From: Deltaproteobacteria bacterium
GTDB lineage: Bacteria > Myxococcota_A > UBA9160 > UBA4427
Reading direction: 5' to 3'
NCBI GenBank assembly: GCA_002709835.1
Contig: PAQX01000094.1
Location: forward strand, 1-54,965
Length of the DNA: 54,965 nt
The notes under the pieces are model-generated. The model did not search any database, was not told where the DNA came from, and saw nothing but the letters and a program-made list of their open reading frames with translations. Of this stretch, positions 1 through 9,129 are shown one piece after another (the stretch's first letter is position 1; each line of letters begins with the position of its first letter). The position numbers were made by a program, and so were the translations under genes.

Positions 1-1998
1 ACCCAGGTGAAGGACACCGTCACTCCGGGCAACCCCGAGTACAACACGAAGGCCGCCCGGGCCAAGATGATATCGAAGGGGACGGATCAGTCCTGGGGAC
101 GGGGCGTCTCCAAGGCCGACCGGGCCCACGGCGACGACGACATCGCCTGCTTCTCCTGCCACAGCTCCTGGGTCACGAGCTGCGGCGGCTGCCATCTCAC
201 GATCCAGGCTAACTGGAAGACCGAGATCCACAAGTACGACGCCAAGACGAGCCGCAACTTCGCGACCTACAACCCGCAGGTCGCTCGGGACCAGATGTTC
301 CAGCTCGGGAAGCACGGCACGGTCAAGGACGGGATCATCGCCCCCATCCGATCGAGCTCGGCCCTCGTCCTCTCCTCGACCGACATCAACCGGAACCGGA
401 TCTACATCCAGCAGCAGCCCGTCTCCGCCGCGGGCTACTCCGCCCAGGCCTTCGCACCCCACTTCCCGCACACCGTACGGAAGAACGAGACGAAGGGCTG
501 CGAGGACTGCCACGTCTCCGAAGCGAACGACAACAACGCGATCATGGCCCAGCTCCTCCTGCTCGGGACCAACTTCGTGAACTTCATGGGTTTCAACGCC
601 TGGGTCGGCACCGACGACGAAGTCGTCGCGATCCAGGTCACGGAGTGGGACGAGCCCCAGGCCGTGATCGGGAGCTACCTCCACGAGTACGCCTACCCGG
701 ACTACTTCCAGGAACACGAAGATCGCGACCGCGAGCTCACGATGGTCACGCCCGGCTATCAGGACATGGATCCCGGCTGGGTCAAGAGGCTCCGCCAGTT
801 CTTCTCGCGTGAGCTGCCCGAGTGGACGGGCATCCGGGACGCCCTCTACGACGGGGAGTACACCCATCACTCCGGGCGTGTGGAGTGCATCCAGCTCCGG
901 GGCGAGTACCTCTACGCCGCCGAAGGCGAGAAGGGCATGCAGGCCTTCGACGTCTCGACGATCGGGACGAAGGGCTTCTCAGAGCGCATCATCACGGCGC
1001 CCTTCTCGCCGCTCGGCCAGAACGTGCGGATCAAGTCGAAGAACGCGACCTGTGTGGCGCTGCCGACCACGCAGTTGCTGCGGCCCGAGCTGAACCGAAC
1101 GGATCTCGCACGGGAGGTGAACCTCGAGCAGCCGATGCATCCCATCTACAGCTACGTCGCCGTGACGGATGCGGAAGAGGGGCTAATCCTCGTCAACAAC
1201 GAGACCCTCACGGACTTCGAGCCGCGCAACAACTTCTTCGACCGGGCGATCACCTGGAACCCGAACGGGGTGCTCGACGGCGCGAACTACGCCCACTTCG
1301 CGGGCCACCTGCTCTACGTCTCGGCGAAGTCCGGGGTCGTGATCGTCGATCTCGACGAGCCGCTCGAGCCGAGGGTGCTCGCGACGATTCCGCTCGACGG
1401 CGCGCGCGGGTCGATGGTCCAGTTCCGGTACCTCTTCGTCACGACGGCGAAGGGACTCGAGGTGGTCGACGTGACGGACCCGGCGACGCCGCGGAAAGTC
1501 GAGGGAGCGACCGTGCCTCTCGCGGACGCTCGGCGTGTGATGGTCTCCCGGACCTACGCCTACGTCGCGGCGGGCTCGGAAGGCCTCGTGATCGTCGACG
1601 TCGAGAAGCCGGAACGGCCTTCGGTCTACATGCGCTACACGGCGGACGGCCAGCTCGACGATGCCCAGGACGTCGCGGTCGCGACCACGAACGCCTCGCT
1701 CTTCGCCTACGTGGCGGACGGCGAGAACGGTCTGAAGGTCGTGCAGCTGACCTCGCCCGAGCTGAACCCGAAGTTCTACGGCTTCAGCCCGGCGCCGAAC
1801 CCGAATCTGATCGCCTGGCGCAAGACGAAGAGCGCAGCCCTCGCGGTCTCGCGGCCCCTGGAACGCGATCGCGCCGTCGACGAGACGGGGCATCAGATCG
1901 CCGTGCTAGGCCGCCTCGGATCCCGTCCGTTCAACCTCGAGGAGATGCAGAAGCTGTATCTGACCGAGCAGGGGCGGGTCTGGACGGTCAAGGACTGA
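1..1998 (+). CDS. Multihaem cytochrome with LVIVD repeats, 5'-truncated by window edge
   Basis: The frame is open from base 1, so the true start lies upstream and the GTG at base 7 is probably internal. Counting from that GTG, there are three CxxCH haem-attachment motifs: CFSCH (48-52), CGGCH (59-63) and CEDCH (165-169). The C-terminal half carries about six LVIVD-type beta-propeller repeats, such as SGVVIVDLDEP, KGLEVVDVTDP and EGLVIVDVEKP. This implies a periplasmic or surface c-type cytochrome whose haem head is joined to a propeller platform, plausibly for respiratory electron transfer. More haems may lie upstream. The electron partner cannot be inferred from what is visible. It ends in TGA, with no gene following closely. 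Confidence 0.85.
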   Translation, partial: TQVKDTVTPGNPEYNTKAARAKMISKGTDQSWGRGVSKADRAHGDDDIACFSCHSSWVTSCGGCHLTIQANWKTEIHKYDAKTSRNFATYNPQVARDQMFQLGKHGTVKDGIIAPIRSSSALVLSSTDINRNRIYIQQQPVSAAGYSAQAFAPHFPHTVRKNETKGCEDCHVSEANDNNAIMAQLLLLGTNFVNFMGFNAWVGTDDEVVAIQVTEWDEPQAVIGSYLHEYAYPDYFQEHEDRDRELTMVTPGYQDMDPGWVKRLRQFFSRELPEWTGIRDALYDGEYTHHSGRVECIQLRGEYLYAAEGEKGMQAFDVSTIGTKGFSERIITAPFSPLGQNVRIKSKNATCVALPTTQLLRPELNRTDLAREVNLEQPMHPIYSYVAVTDAEEGLILVNNETLTDFEPRNNFFDRAITWNPNGVLDGANYAHFAGHLLYVSAKSGVVIVDLDEPLEPRVLATIPLDGARGSMVQFRYLFVTTAKGLEVVDVTDPATPRKVEGATVPLADARRVMVSRTYAYVAAGSEGLVIVDVEKPERPSVYMRYTADGQLDDAQDVAVATTNASLFAYVADGENGLKVVQLTSPELNPKFYGFSPAPNPNLIAWRKTKSAALAVSRPLERDRAVDETGHQIAVLGRLGSRPFNLEEMQKLYLTEQGRVWTVKD

Positions 1999-2151
1999 CG
2001 CGGCGGGCGCCGGTTCTTCTCGTCGTCGTGGGATTTCGCCGACGCCTCCGGGGAGATGCCCCGCCGAGCTAGTCTTCCGCCGATGGAGTCCACGGCGGGG
2101 GAACGCGTGCGCATCCACGGTCGCGTGTGACCGGCGGAGCTGATCGGAGTC

Positions 2152-2878
2152 GTGATCGCGCTGGATGAGCGGGATGGGCTCGAGGAGCGTGACCGTCGAC
2201 GGTTGGACCAGGAGATCGGCCCCGGTGTCGCGCCGGGTGACGGTCTCGCGATCCTCCGCCATTGGCTGGCGCGGGCGCACGGTCCCTCGACCCGGGCTCG
2301 AGTCGACCGGATCGGAGCTGCGCTCGGGACGGCTCGCGGAACCCTCTTCGCCGTCGGACTGGCCCTCGGCTGGACCGCGGCCGCGGCGTTGCTCCAGCTC
2401 GAGGTCCACGAGGGCCGCATCAACATCGTCCTCTGCGTCGGACTGCTCGTCCTCCTGCCTGCGCTGCTCCTGCTCGCAGCGATCGTGGTCGCCGCCTGGG
2501 CCCAGCGGCCCTCGAGCGCCGGCGCCGGGCGTCTCGCGGAGCTCTCGGTCGTCGATCGCCCACTCGGGGGAGCGTCTCGCCGGTTTCGGTCCCTCGAAGA
2601 ACCCGAATTTCCCCTTCGTGCGCCTCGGCCGCGCCCGGTTCCACGGTGCGCTCGTGGCGGCACGCACGCATGCGAGACGCGACGTGATGGAGCTTCCGGG
2701 GCAGGGCGAAGGCAGCGCGCTGCCCCTGGAAGCGGGACAGCAGCGCGGGCTCGCGTCCGTCTTCGGCGCGCTCCGGAAGCACGCGCCGGGCTCACCGCGC
2801 TACCGCGCCGCGATCGACGAGCTGACCGGCATCGTCGACGCAATTCTTCGCGAGGACGAGCGCAGACCCCTCGCTTGA
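2152..2878 (+). pseudogene. DUF2868-like membrane protein remnant, frameshifted
   Basis: The frame opening with GTG at 2152 reads as the N-terminus of a DUF2868-like membrane protein. It has a charged head, then two hydrophobic helices separated by a VHEGRINIVLC-type turn (about residues 62-118). Near 2580-2620 the coding signal switches to the frame starting at 2618, which runs with strong G/C third positions to TGA at 2876-2878. Neither frame alone looks like a complete protein, and DUF2868 proteins are normally several hundred residues. I read this as a frameshifted and probably internally deleted gene. The second part could instead be a separate small gene, because I do not recognise its sequence. 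Confidence 0.4.
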
Positions 2879-2996
2879 GTGAGCCCCGGCGTTCGCCGAA
2901 GGACACGTACCATACGTCGCAGAGTCCGCTGCGACGCAATTTCACGTTGCAGAGCCCTCGCGAGAGGGCCTAGGGGCGATATCGTTCTCTGAATCG

Positions 2997-4850
2997 ATGT
3001 CCACTGGGGCCGAACCCCGAATGGAGCCGAGCATGACGGCAGCCGCGACCGAGCCTGGAACCCCTCCGACGCGCAACGCGCGCCTCCTCACCTGGGTGGA
3101 AGAGATCGCCGCCCTCACGCGCCCGGACCGCATCGAATGGTGCGACGGCTCGCAGGCCGAGTACGACCGCATGTTCGAGATCATGCTCGCGACCGGAACC
3201 GCGGAGCGCCTGAACGACGCGAAGCGCCCGAACAGCTATCTCGTCCAGTCGGATCCGGCGGACGTCGCGCGCGTCGAGGACCGCACCTTCATATGCTGTG
3301 AGAACGAGGCGGATGCGGGTCCGACCAACAACTGGCGGGATCCCGCCGAGATGCGCGGGACCCTGCGCGGGCTCTTCGAGGGCTCGATGCGCGGGCGGAC
3401 GATGTACGTGATCCCGTTCTCGATGGGCCCGATCGGTTCGCACATCGCGCACATCGGCGTGCAGATCTCCGACAGCCCCTACGTCGTCGCCAACATGCGC
3501 ATCATGACGCGCATGGGCGGCCGCGTGCTCGACGTCCTCGGGGACGACGGCGAGTTCGTCCCGTGTCTCCATTCCGTGGGCGCCCCGCTCGAGCCCGGGC
3601 AGGCGGACGTGGCCTGGCCCTGCGATGGCGAGAACAAGTACATCGTCCACTTCCCGGAGACCCGCGAGATCTGGAGCTATGGCTCGGGCTACGGCGGGAA
3701 CGCGCTGCTCGGCAAGAAGTGCTTCGCGCTCCGGATCGCGTCTTCGATGGCGCGGGACGAGGGCTGGCTCGCCGAGCATATGCTCATCCTCAAGCTGACC
3801 TCGCCCGGCGGTGATAGCAAGTACGTCGCGGCGGCATTCCCGAGCGCCTGTGGCAAGACGAACCTCGCGATGATGCAGCCCGTCCTCGATGGCTGGCGGA
3901 TCGAGACGGTCGGCGACGACATCTGCTGGATGAAGTTCGGCGACGATGGTCAGCTCTACGCGATCAACCCCGAGGCCGGCTTCTTCGGCGTGGCGCCGGG
4001 AACGAGCGATCAGTCCAATCCGAACGCGATGCGGGGTCTCGACGGCAACTGCATCTTCACGAACGTGGCGAAGACCGACGACGGCGACGTCTGGTGGGAA
4101 GACATGGGCGACGCGCCCGGCCACCTGATCGACTGGCGCGGCAACGACTGGGATCCCTCGATCGAGACCCCGGCGGCGCATCCGAACGCCCGCTTCACGG
4201 CGCCCGCGAGCCAGTGCCCGGTCATCGCGAGCGAGTGGGAGGACCCGGCAGGCGTCCCGATCTCCGCGATCCTCTTCGGTGGTCGCCGCGCGACGGTCGT
4301 GCCCCTCGTCCACGAGGCGCGGGACTGGAACCACGGGACCTTCCTCGGCTCGATCATCTCGAGCGAGAAGACCGCCGCGGCGGCGGGGACGGTCGGCGAG
4401 CTGCGTCGCGACCCGATGGCCATGCTGCCCTTCTGCGGGTACAACATGGCGGATTACTGGGCCCACTGGCTCTCGATCGGGGCGCGCGAAGGCGCGCGGC
4501 TACCGCGGATCTTCTACGTGAACTGGTTCCGGAAGGCGGACGACGGGTCCTTCCTCTGGCCCGGCTTCGGCGAGAACAGCCGCGTCCTCAAGTGGGTCTA
4601 CCAGCGCTGCGCCGAGAAGGTGAGCGGCGTGGAGACGCCGATCGGGCGCCTGCCGGGCGAGGGCGAGCTCGACCTCGAGGGACTCGACCTTTCCGCCGAC
4701 GCGATCGAGACGCTCACGACGGTCGACGTCGAAGGCTGGCTCTCCGAGATCCCGAAGATCCGCGAGTTCTACGCGGGCTTCGGCGATCACATGCCCGCCG
4801 ACCTCGAGGCCGAGCTCGACGCGCTCGAAGCGCGGCTGAAGGGCGCCTAG
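2997..4850 (+). CDS. pckG: Phosphoenolpyruvate carboxykinase (GTP)
   Basis: The 617-residue protein matches the full length of the GTP-dependent PEPCK family, which decarboxylates and phosphorylates oxaloacetate to phosphoenolpyruvate in gluconeogenesis. Visible motifs are the P-loop FPSACGKTN (Cys285 to Asn289), the following [13 protein letters not shown] metal and nucleotide segment, and the upstream [11 protein letters not shown] block. The first ATG (2997) adds a short tail. A second ATG at 3021 is an alternative start, since the conserved region begins only at [12 protein letters not shown]. It is a monocistronic gene flanked by broken genes. A cytosolic gluconeogenic enzyme fits an organism living on lipids or steroids, although pckG itself is common. 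Confidence 0.97.
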   Translation: MSTGAEPRMEPSMTAAATEPGTPPTRNARLLTWVEEIAALTRPDRIEWCDGSQAEYDRMFEIMLATGTAERLNDAKRPNSYLVQSDPADVARVEDRTFICCENEADAGPTNNWRDPAEMRGTLRGLFEGSMRGRTMYVIPFSMGPIGSHIAHIGVQISDSPYVVANMRIMTRMGGRVLDVLGDDGEFVPCLHSVGAPLEPGQADVAWPCDGENKYIVHFPETREIWSYGSGYGGNALLGKKCFALRIASSMARDEGWLAEHMLILKLTSPGGDSKYVAAAFPSACGKTNLAMMQPVLDGWRIETVGDDICWMKFGDDGQLYAINPEAGFFGVAPGTSDQSNPNAMRGLDGNCIFTNVAKTDDGDVWWEDMGDAPGHLIDWRGNDWDPSIETPAAHPNARFTAPASQCPVIASEWEDPAGVPISAILFGGRRATVVPLVHEARDWNHGTFLGSIISSEKTAAAAGTVGELRRDPMAMLPFCGYNMADYWAHWLSIGAREGARLPRIFYVNWFRKADDGSFLWPGFGENSRVLKWVYQRCAEKVSGVETPIGRLPGEGELDLEGLDLSADAIETLTTVDVEGWLSEIPKIREFYAGFGDHMPADLEAELDALEARLKGA

Positions 4851-4878
4851 CGAGTCCGGTCCGGACTACGCGGTCACC

Positions 4879-5103
4879 ATGCGGAACATCGCCGACGCCG
4901 GTGCATTCTGTCGCACCTACCTCGAGTTCCTTCGCCTTCCGTCGTAGACGATCGAGGGACCGGGTTGCCGCGCCGTCCGCCAGGGTGCGACGCCGCTCAT
5001 CTACATCGCGAACCCCCTGTAGCTGAACCCGGGGGCGCCCCTCGATTCCGCTGCGGTCTTCGACTTCTTCGAGGCGCGGCTGGGATTTCTGGACCACCGC
5101 TTC
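4879..5103 (+). pseudogene. Interrupted N-terminal part of the GNAT gene
   Basis: An ATG at 4879 is in frame with the acetyltransferase that follows, and the intervening 75 codons look coding: F-E-A-R-L-G-F-L-D-H-R runs smoothly into it. They are interrupted by two amber codons, TAG at 4945-4947 (after LRLPS) and TAG at 5020-5022 (after IANPL). Each would become Tyr by a single change from G to C. Translation therefore has to restart downstream, or the gene is inactive. These could be genuine nonsense mutations or base-calling errors. Confidence 0.5.
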
Positions 5104-5652
5104 GTGATCACGGTCCCCTACGTGGACGAGGTCTTCCAGGCTCAGCTCGTCGAGGCGGACTATTGCCCGGAGCCGGTCTGGCACGGCCTGCTCAAGGGGC
5201 CGCTCCTCGGAGCTGCCCCACCTGAGTGCGACATTCGCCGCATCGAGAGCGAGGCGGACTGGGCACATTTCGATCGGCTCGTCCGGGCGGATCACGTCGA
5301 GACGGACGAGCGGACGGTGCGGGCCGTATTCACGGAAGAGGTCACGGCCCAGATGCAGGCCTCGCGGCGGATGGGGCGTCGCGACGAGGTCCACGTCTTC
5401 CTCGCCTGGGACGAGGACGAACCCGTGGCGTTCTGCTCGTCCGGGCCCGGCGTCGACGGTACCGGCATGGTCGAGGACCTCTTCACGCTGCCGAGCCACC
5501 GGAACCGGGGAATCGCCCGCGGGCTGATCCATCACTCTGTCGCCGACGCCCGGGCTCGGGGCGCCGTCGACGTCCTGATCGGCGCCCTCCACGACGACAC
5601 GCCGAAGAACGCGTACGCGGCGACGGGCTTCGAGACGACCTGCCTGACCTAG
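5104..5652 (+). CDS. GNAT-family N-acetyltransferase (open 3' portion)
   Basis: This is the uninterrupted part, with GTG at 5104 and 182 codons to TAG. The C-terminal half has the GNAT acetyl-CoA-binding signature: a beta strand GMVEDLFTLPS, then HRNRGIARGLIHHS as pyrophosphate loop and helix, and ending with KNAYAATGFE, a typical GNAT beta-6/7 region. It would acetylate an amine of an unknown substrate. The start is doubtful, because the in-frame sequence from 4879 carries two TAG codons and probably belongs to the same protein. Family members with an N-terminal extension are common. The acetyl acceptor is not predictable. Confidence 0.65.
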   Translation: MITVPYVDEVFQAQLVEADYCPEPVWHGLLKGPLLGAAPPECDIRRIESEADWAHFDRLVRADHVETDERTVRAVFTEEVTAQMQASRRMGRRDEVHVFLAWDEDEPVAFCSSGPGVDGTGMVEDLFTLPSHRNRGIARGLIHHSVADARARGAVDVLIGALHDDTPKNAYAATGFETTCLT

Positions 5653-5723
5653 GAGTGGCTGAAGGCCCCGAAGGGCGGAGCGGGACCGGCCCGTTCGTCC
5701 GAGGGGGGAGGTAGGCTCTCGTC

Positions 5724-6527
5724 ATGCTCGAATCGCTCGCCTCCCTCGTGAAATGGACGCACGTGGCCTTCGCCTACGGCTTCCTGTCGGTCCGCTACCT
5801 CGTGATCGCGGGACTTGCCGCGCTGGTCTTCTACGCGTGGCGACGGGAGCGGCGGATCGAGACGAAGATCCAGCCGCGCTGGCCCCGCGCCGCGGACTAC
5901 CGTCGCGAGATCGCGTACTCCTTCTTGACTTTCGCGGTCTTCGTCGCGACCGAACAGCTCGTCCTGAACGGTCCGCTCCGGGAGTTCCATCAGCTCTACG
6001 GAGACGTCGCGGAGTACGGCTGGACCTGGTTCGTGCTGAGCATCCCCGTCGTCCTCGTCCTGCACGACGCGTGGTTTTACTGGATTCATCGGCTGATCCA
6101 TCACCGTCTCCTCTACCGGCGCGCCCACCTCGTCCACCACAAGTCGATCAACCCGACGCCCTGGGCGAGCTTCTCCTTCCACCCGATCGAGGCGGTCCTC
6201 GAAGCCCTGGGCATCCTCTTCCAGGTCTTCCTGATCCCACTCCATCCCGGCGTGCTCGCGATCGCGATGCTGCTGATGACCGTCTACAACGTCTACGGTC
6301 ACCTCGGCTGGGAGCTCTACCCCCGAGGCTTCGCGTCGCACCCGATCGGCCGCTTCGTCAACACGAGCGTCGCCCACAACCAGCACCACGCGAAGGCCCG
6401 GAACAACTACGGGCTCTACTTCCTGTGGTGGGACCGCTGGATGGGGACGCTCGACGAGGGGTACGAGGCGGCTTTCGACGCGGTGACGGAGCCTCGATCG
6501 GCGACCGGGGCCGCGCAGTTCGCCTAG
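5724..6527 (+). CDS. Sterol desaturase / fatty acid hydroxylase family membrane protein
   Basis: The 267-residue membrane protein carries the di-iron histidine clusters of the sterol desaturase/fatty acid hydroxylase superfamily: H114-DAWFYWI-H122-R with H126-H127, then HLVHH (135-139), and near the C-terminus HNQHH. Hydrophobic segments at about 20-38, 65-80, 103-115 and 200-225 form the usual four-helix scaffold. Such enzymes use O2 to hydroxylate or desaturate a lipid. The specific substrate (sterol, hopanoid, fatty acid or carotenoid) cannot be told. It is followed after 35 bp by a lipid-methyltransferase-like gene in the same direction, suggesting one lipid-modifying unit. Confidence 0.9.
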   Translation: MLESLASLVKWTHVAFAYGFLSVRYLVIAGLAALVFYAWRRERRIETKIQPRWPRAADYRREIAYSFLTFAVFVATEQLVLNGPLREFHQLYGDVAEYGWTWFVLSIPVVLVLHDAWFYWIHRLIHHRLLYRRAHLVHHKSINPTPWASFSFHPIEAVLEALGILFQVFLIPLHPGVLAIAMLLMTVYNVYGHLGWELYPRGFASHPIGRFVNTSVAHNQHHAKARNNYGLYFLWWDRWMGTLDEGYEAAFDAVTEPRSATGAAQFA

Positions 6528-6562
6528 CGGCCGAGCCCCAGCGGGCGAAGGAGACCCCGTCC

Positions 6563-7627
6563 ATGGCCGACTGGCTCGAGACGCTTCCTTCTGCCTGGCT
6601 CGCCCGCGGCGTCGATGCCGCCGAGGCTGGTCTCCTGCCGGACTTCGTCCTGCGCGCGGCGATGCGGAGACTCTTCCGCACGCGCGCCGAGAGCGAGCGC
6701 GAGATCGGGCGGAGCGCCGCCGCGTTCGCCGAGCAGATGACGGCCGCGGCGGTCGCGACGCACACCGAGGAAGCGAACGCCCAGCACTACGAAGTCCCGA
6801 CCGGATTCTTCCTCGAAGTGCTCGGCCCCCCTGCTCCAGCACAGCGCGTGCGAGTAGCCCTCGCCGGACGCTTCGCTCGAGGAGGCCGAGCGCCACACCC
6901 TGGCGCTCACCTGCGAGCGGGCTGGACTCGAAGATGGGATGGAGGTGCTGGATCTCGGGTGTGGCTGGGGCTCGTTCGCGAGCTTCGTCGCCGAGCACTA
7001 TTCGAACTGCCGGGTGACCGCGGTCTCGAACTCCCGGACACAGCGCGCCTTCATGGAAGCCCGATGCGACCGGGAAGGGTGGGCGCCGGTCGAGGTCCTC
7101 ACCGCGGACGCGGCCGTCTTCGATCCCGGTCGGCATCGATTCGATCGCGTGGTCTCGGTCGAGATGTTCGAGCACATGCGCAACTGGGGTGCGCTCTTCG
7201 ATCGGATCGCGGCGGCGCTCCGGCCGGGCGGCGCCTTCTTTCAGCACGTCTTCTGTCCCGCGGCCATCCCTACTTCTTCGAAGACGCCGGGGAAGGCGAC
7301 TGGATGGTGCGGAACTTCTTCTCGGGCGGCATCATGCCGAGCTACGACCTGCCGCGACAGGTGAAGAGTGCGCTCACGGTCGAGTCCCAATGGCGCGGGC
7401 GGGACTACGCCCGCACGCTGCGCGCGTGGCTCGACCGGATCGACGCGAAGCGCGACGCGGTGGACGCGATCTTCCGAGAGGATCTTTCGCCCCGGGAAGC
7501 AAGTCGCGCGGCCCAGCGCTGGCGGATGTTCTTCATGGCCTGCGAGGAGCTCTTCGCGTACGACGAGGGCCGCACGTGGTTTGTCGTCCACTCGCTCCTG
7601 CGCCCGAACCCCTCCGGCGCGGGCTGA
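6563..7627 (+). pseudogene. Cyclopropane-fatty-acid-synthase-type SAM methyltransferase, frameshifted
   Basis: Starting at ATG 6563 behind a good ribosome site (GAAGGAGA), the reading frame matches this family to the segment HYEVPTGFF. The coding signal then moves to the +1 frame at a C6 run (6826-6831), giving motif I VLDLGCGWGSF and SVEMFEHMRNW. It returns to the first frame near 7250-7256, giving HPYFFEDAGEGDW and the family C-terminus. Removing one C from the run and restoring one base at CCCGCGG yields a continuous protein. One TAG (6855-6857) remains, where the family usually has Tyr. Intact members add a methylene or methyl group to membrane lipid acyl chains using S-adenosylmethionine. 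This copy is a recent pseudogene or a consensus-error victim. Confidence 0.75.
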
Positions 7628-7642
7628 TCGACCGGGTCCGAC

Positions 7643-8890
7643 CTACTCGTCCCAGGCCGGCGCGACGATCTGTCCCGCGTTCGCCATCGCGATCGCCTCG
7701 ACCGCCTGGACCTCGACGTAGCCCTGGCTGGACACGGGGTTCAGGCCGTCGCTCGCTTCCATCGACGCATCCGCCGGGTTGTAGAGCGAGCCCGTGACGT
7801 CGGTCAGCTGCTGGAAGAAGATGCTGCCCTTGTAGAGACCGAGCTCGACGGTTCCGCTGGCGTTCTCTGCCATCAGGTTGATGGCCGAGATCGCGGCGCG
7901 GGGCGCCGGGTCGAAGAGGCGGCCGTCGTAGACCGCTTCCGACACGATCGTCGAGAGGTAGCAGAAGAGGGTGGTCGCGCGTCGGTCGAGGACGGCCTGG
8001 TAGACGGCCTCGACGCCGGCCCCGAGGAGCGTCATGCCGGGGGCTTCGTAGACGCCGCGGCTCTTGGTGCCGATGATACGGTTCTCGAGGGCGTTCGAGA
8101 TCCCGATGCCGTTTCGACCGGCGACGTGGTTGGCCTCGACGAGCATATCGAACTGGCCGAGGGCCTTGCCGTTGATCTCGACGCAGACGCCCTTTTCGTA
8201 CCGGAGCTTGACCGTCTCGACCTTGTCCGGTGCGTCCTGCGGCCAGACGCCCATCGTCGGCTCGACGATCGTGGCGGGCGTCGTCAGCTCTTCGAGGTCC
8301 TCGGCCTCGTGGGAGAGACCCGCGATGTTCGCGTCGGTCGAGTAGCGCTTGGCGCCGCCGACCGCGGCCTCGATCCCCTTGTCCTGGAGGTAGGCGGCCA
8401 TCTCCTTGCGGCCCGGGAACTGCTCGAGGAGCTCCGGGTCGCGCCAGGCGGCGTAGACCTTCATCTCGGGGGCGAGCACGTTCGTGTAGCGCTCGAAGCG
8501 GATCTGGTCGTTGCCGCGACCCGTCGCGCCGTGGGCGAGGACCGTGCAGCCCTCGGCCTTCATGGCTTCGAGGAGGCCGTGGACCGTGACGGCGCGGGCG
8601 ATCCCGGTCGTGTTCCAGTAGCCGCCGTCGTAACGCGCGAGCGACTTGACCACGAGGTTCGCGGCCTTCGCCATCGAGTCCCGGAGGTCGACGATCCGCG
8701 TCTCGGCGCCGGTCGGCGCCATGCGCTTCGGGATGTCGTTCACGTCCTCTTCGTCGGGCTGGGCCAGGTCTGCGGTGAAGCCGACGACGTCGAGGCCGGC
8801 CTCGATCAGGCGCGAGGTGACCGACTTGCTGTCGAGGCCACCCGAGACACAGATTCCGATCTTTTCACCACTGAGGTCACCGAGCTGCAT
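7643..8890 (-). CDS. argG: Argininosuccinate synthase
   Basis: The open frame extends upstream past 9400, but homology begins at the ATG at 8888-8890 (MQLGDLSGEKIG), which gives 415 residues, a normal ArgG length. The ATP pyrophosphatase P-loop is SGGLDSK. The ADLAQPDEED and HGATGRGNDQIRFERY segments and the AKRYSTDANIAGLSHEAEDLE block are family hallmarks. It ligates citrulline and aspartate to argininosuccinate, using ATP, in arginine biosynthesis. It converges on the broken methyltransferase with a 15-bp gap. No other arg gene is in the window. Confidence 0.96.
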   Translation of the reverse strand: MQLGDLSGEKIGICVSGGLDSKSVTSRLIEAGLDVVGFTADLAQPDEEDVNDIPKRMAPTGAETRIVDLRDSMAKAANLVVKSLARYDGGYWNTTGIARAVTVHGLLEAMKAEGCTVLAHGATGRGNDQIRFERYTNVLAPEMKVYAAWRDPELLEQFPGRKEMAAYLQDKGIEAAVGGAKRYSTDANIAGLSHEAEDLEELTTPATIVEPTMGVWPQDAPDKVETVKLRYEKGVCVEINGKALGQFDMLVEANHVAGRNGIGISNALENRIIGTKSRGVYEAPGMTLLGAGVEAVYQAVLDRRATTLFCYLSTIVSEAVYDGRLFDPAPRAAISAINLMAENASGTVELGLYKGSIFFQQLTDVTGSLYNPADASMEASDGLNPVSSQGYVEVQAVEAIAMANAGQIVAPAWDE

Positions 8891-9129
8891 GGTCTTCTCC
8901 GACACGCGCGCGCAGGGGTCTCCACGGCTGGAGTCGGGCGCGCGAAGCGAACAATGAGGACTGGCCGGCCAGGACGGCCGGCGCTCGCGGCCCCGGGAAG
9001 GGGCGGAGCGCGCTGGACGATAGCAGGAAGCGGCCCGGGAGAGCAGCGCCCCCGGACCCGGACGCGCCGCGCTGGGAAAACGCCCGTGGTGGGCGGCCCC
9101 TGGGAGCAGAGTTGCCGGTCGGGGCGGAC

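Noticed and set aside
2970..4466. Long open frames on the opposite strand of pckG and many other genes (for example 2970-4466, 5649-7247, 8126-9256, 33705-34901)
   Set aside because: Their translations are Arg/Pro/His-rich low-complexity text typical of antisense frames in high-GC genes, with no domain or ribosome site. The sense-strand genes are well supported.
4945..6857. TAG as a recoded sense codon (for example pyrrolysine) to explain in-frame ambers
   Set aside because: TAG is the commonest genuine stop in this window, including at the ends of pckG, argG, nqrB and recQ, so general recoding is not credible. The positions where Tyr is expected also do not fit pyrrolysine.
8964..8990. GC-rich inverted repeat between argG and the cytochrome (GCCGGCC with GGCCGGC)
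   Set aside because: Only seven pairs, no T-tract and expected by chance at this GC content.
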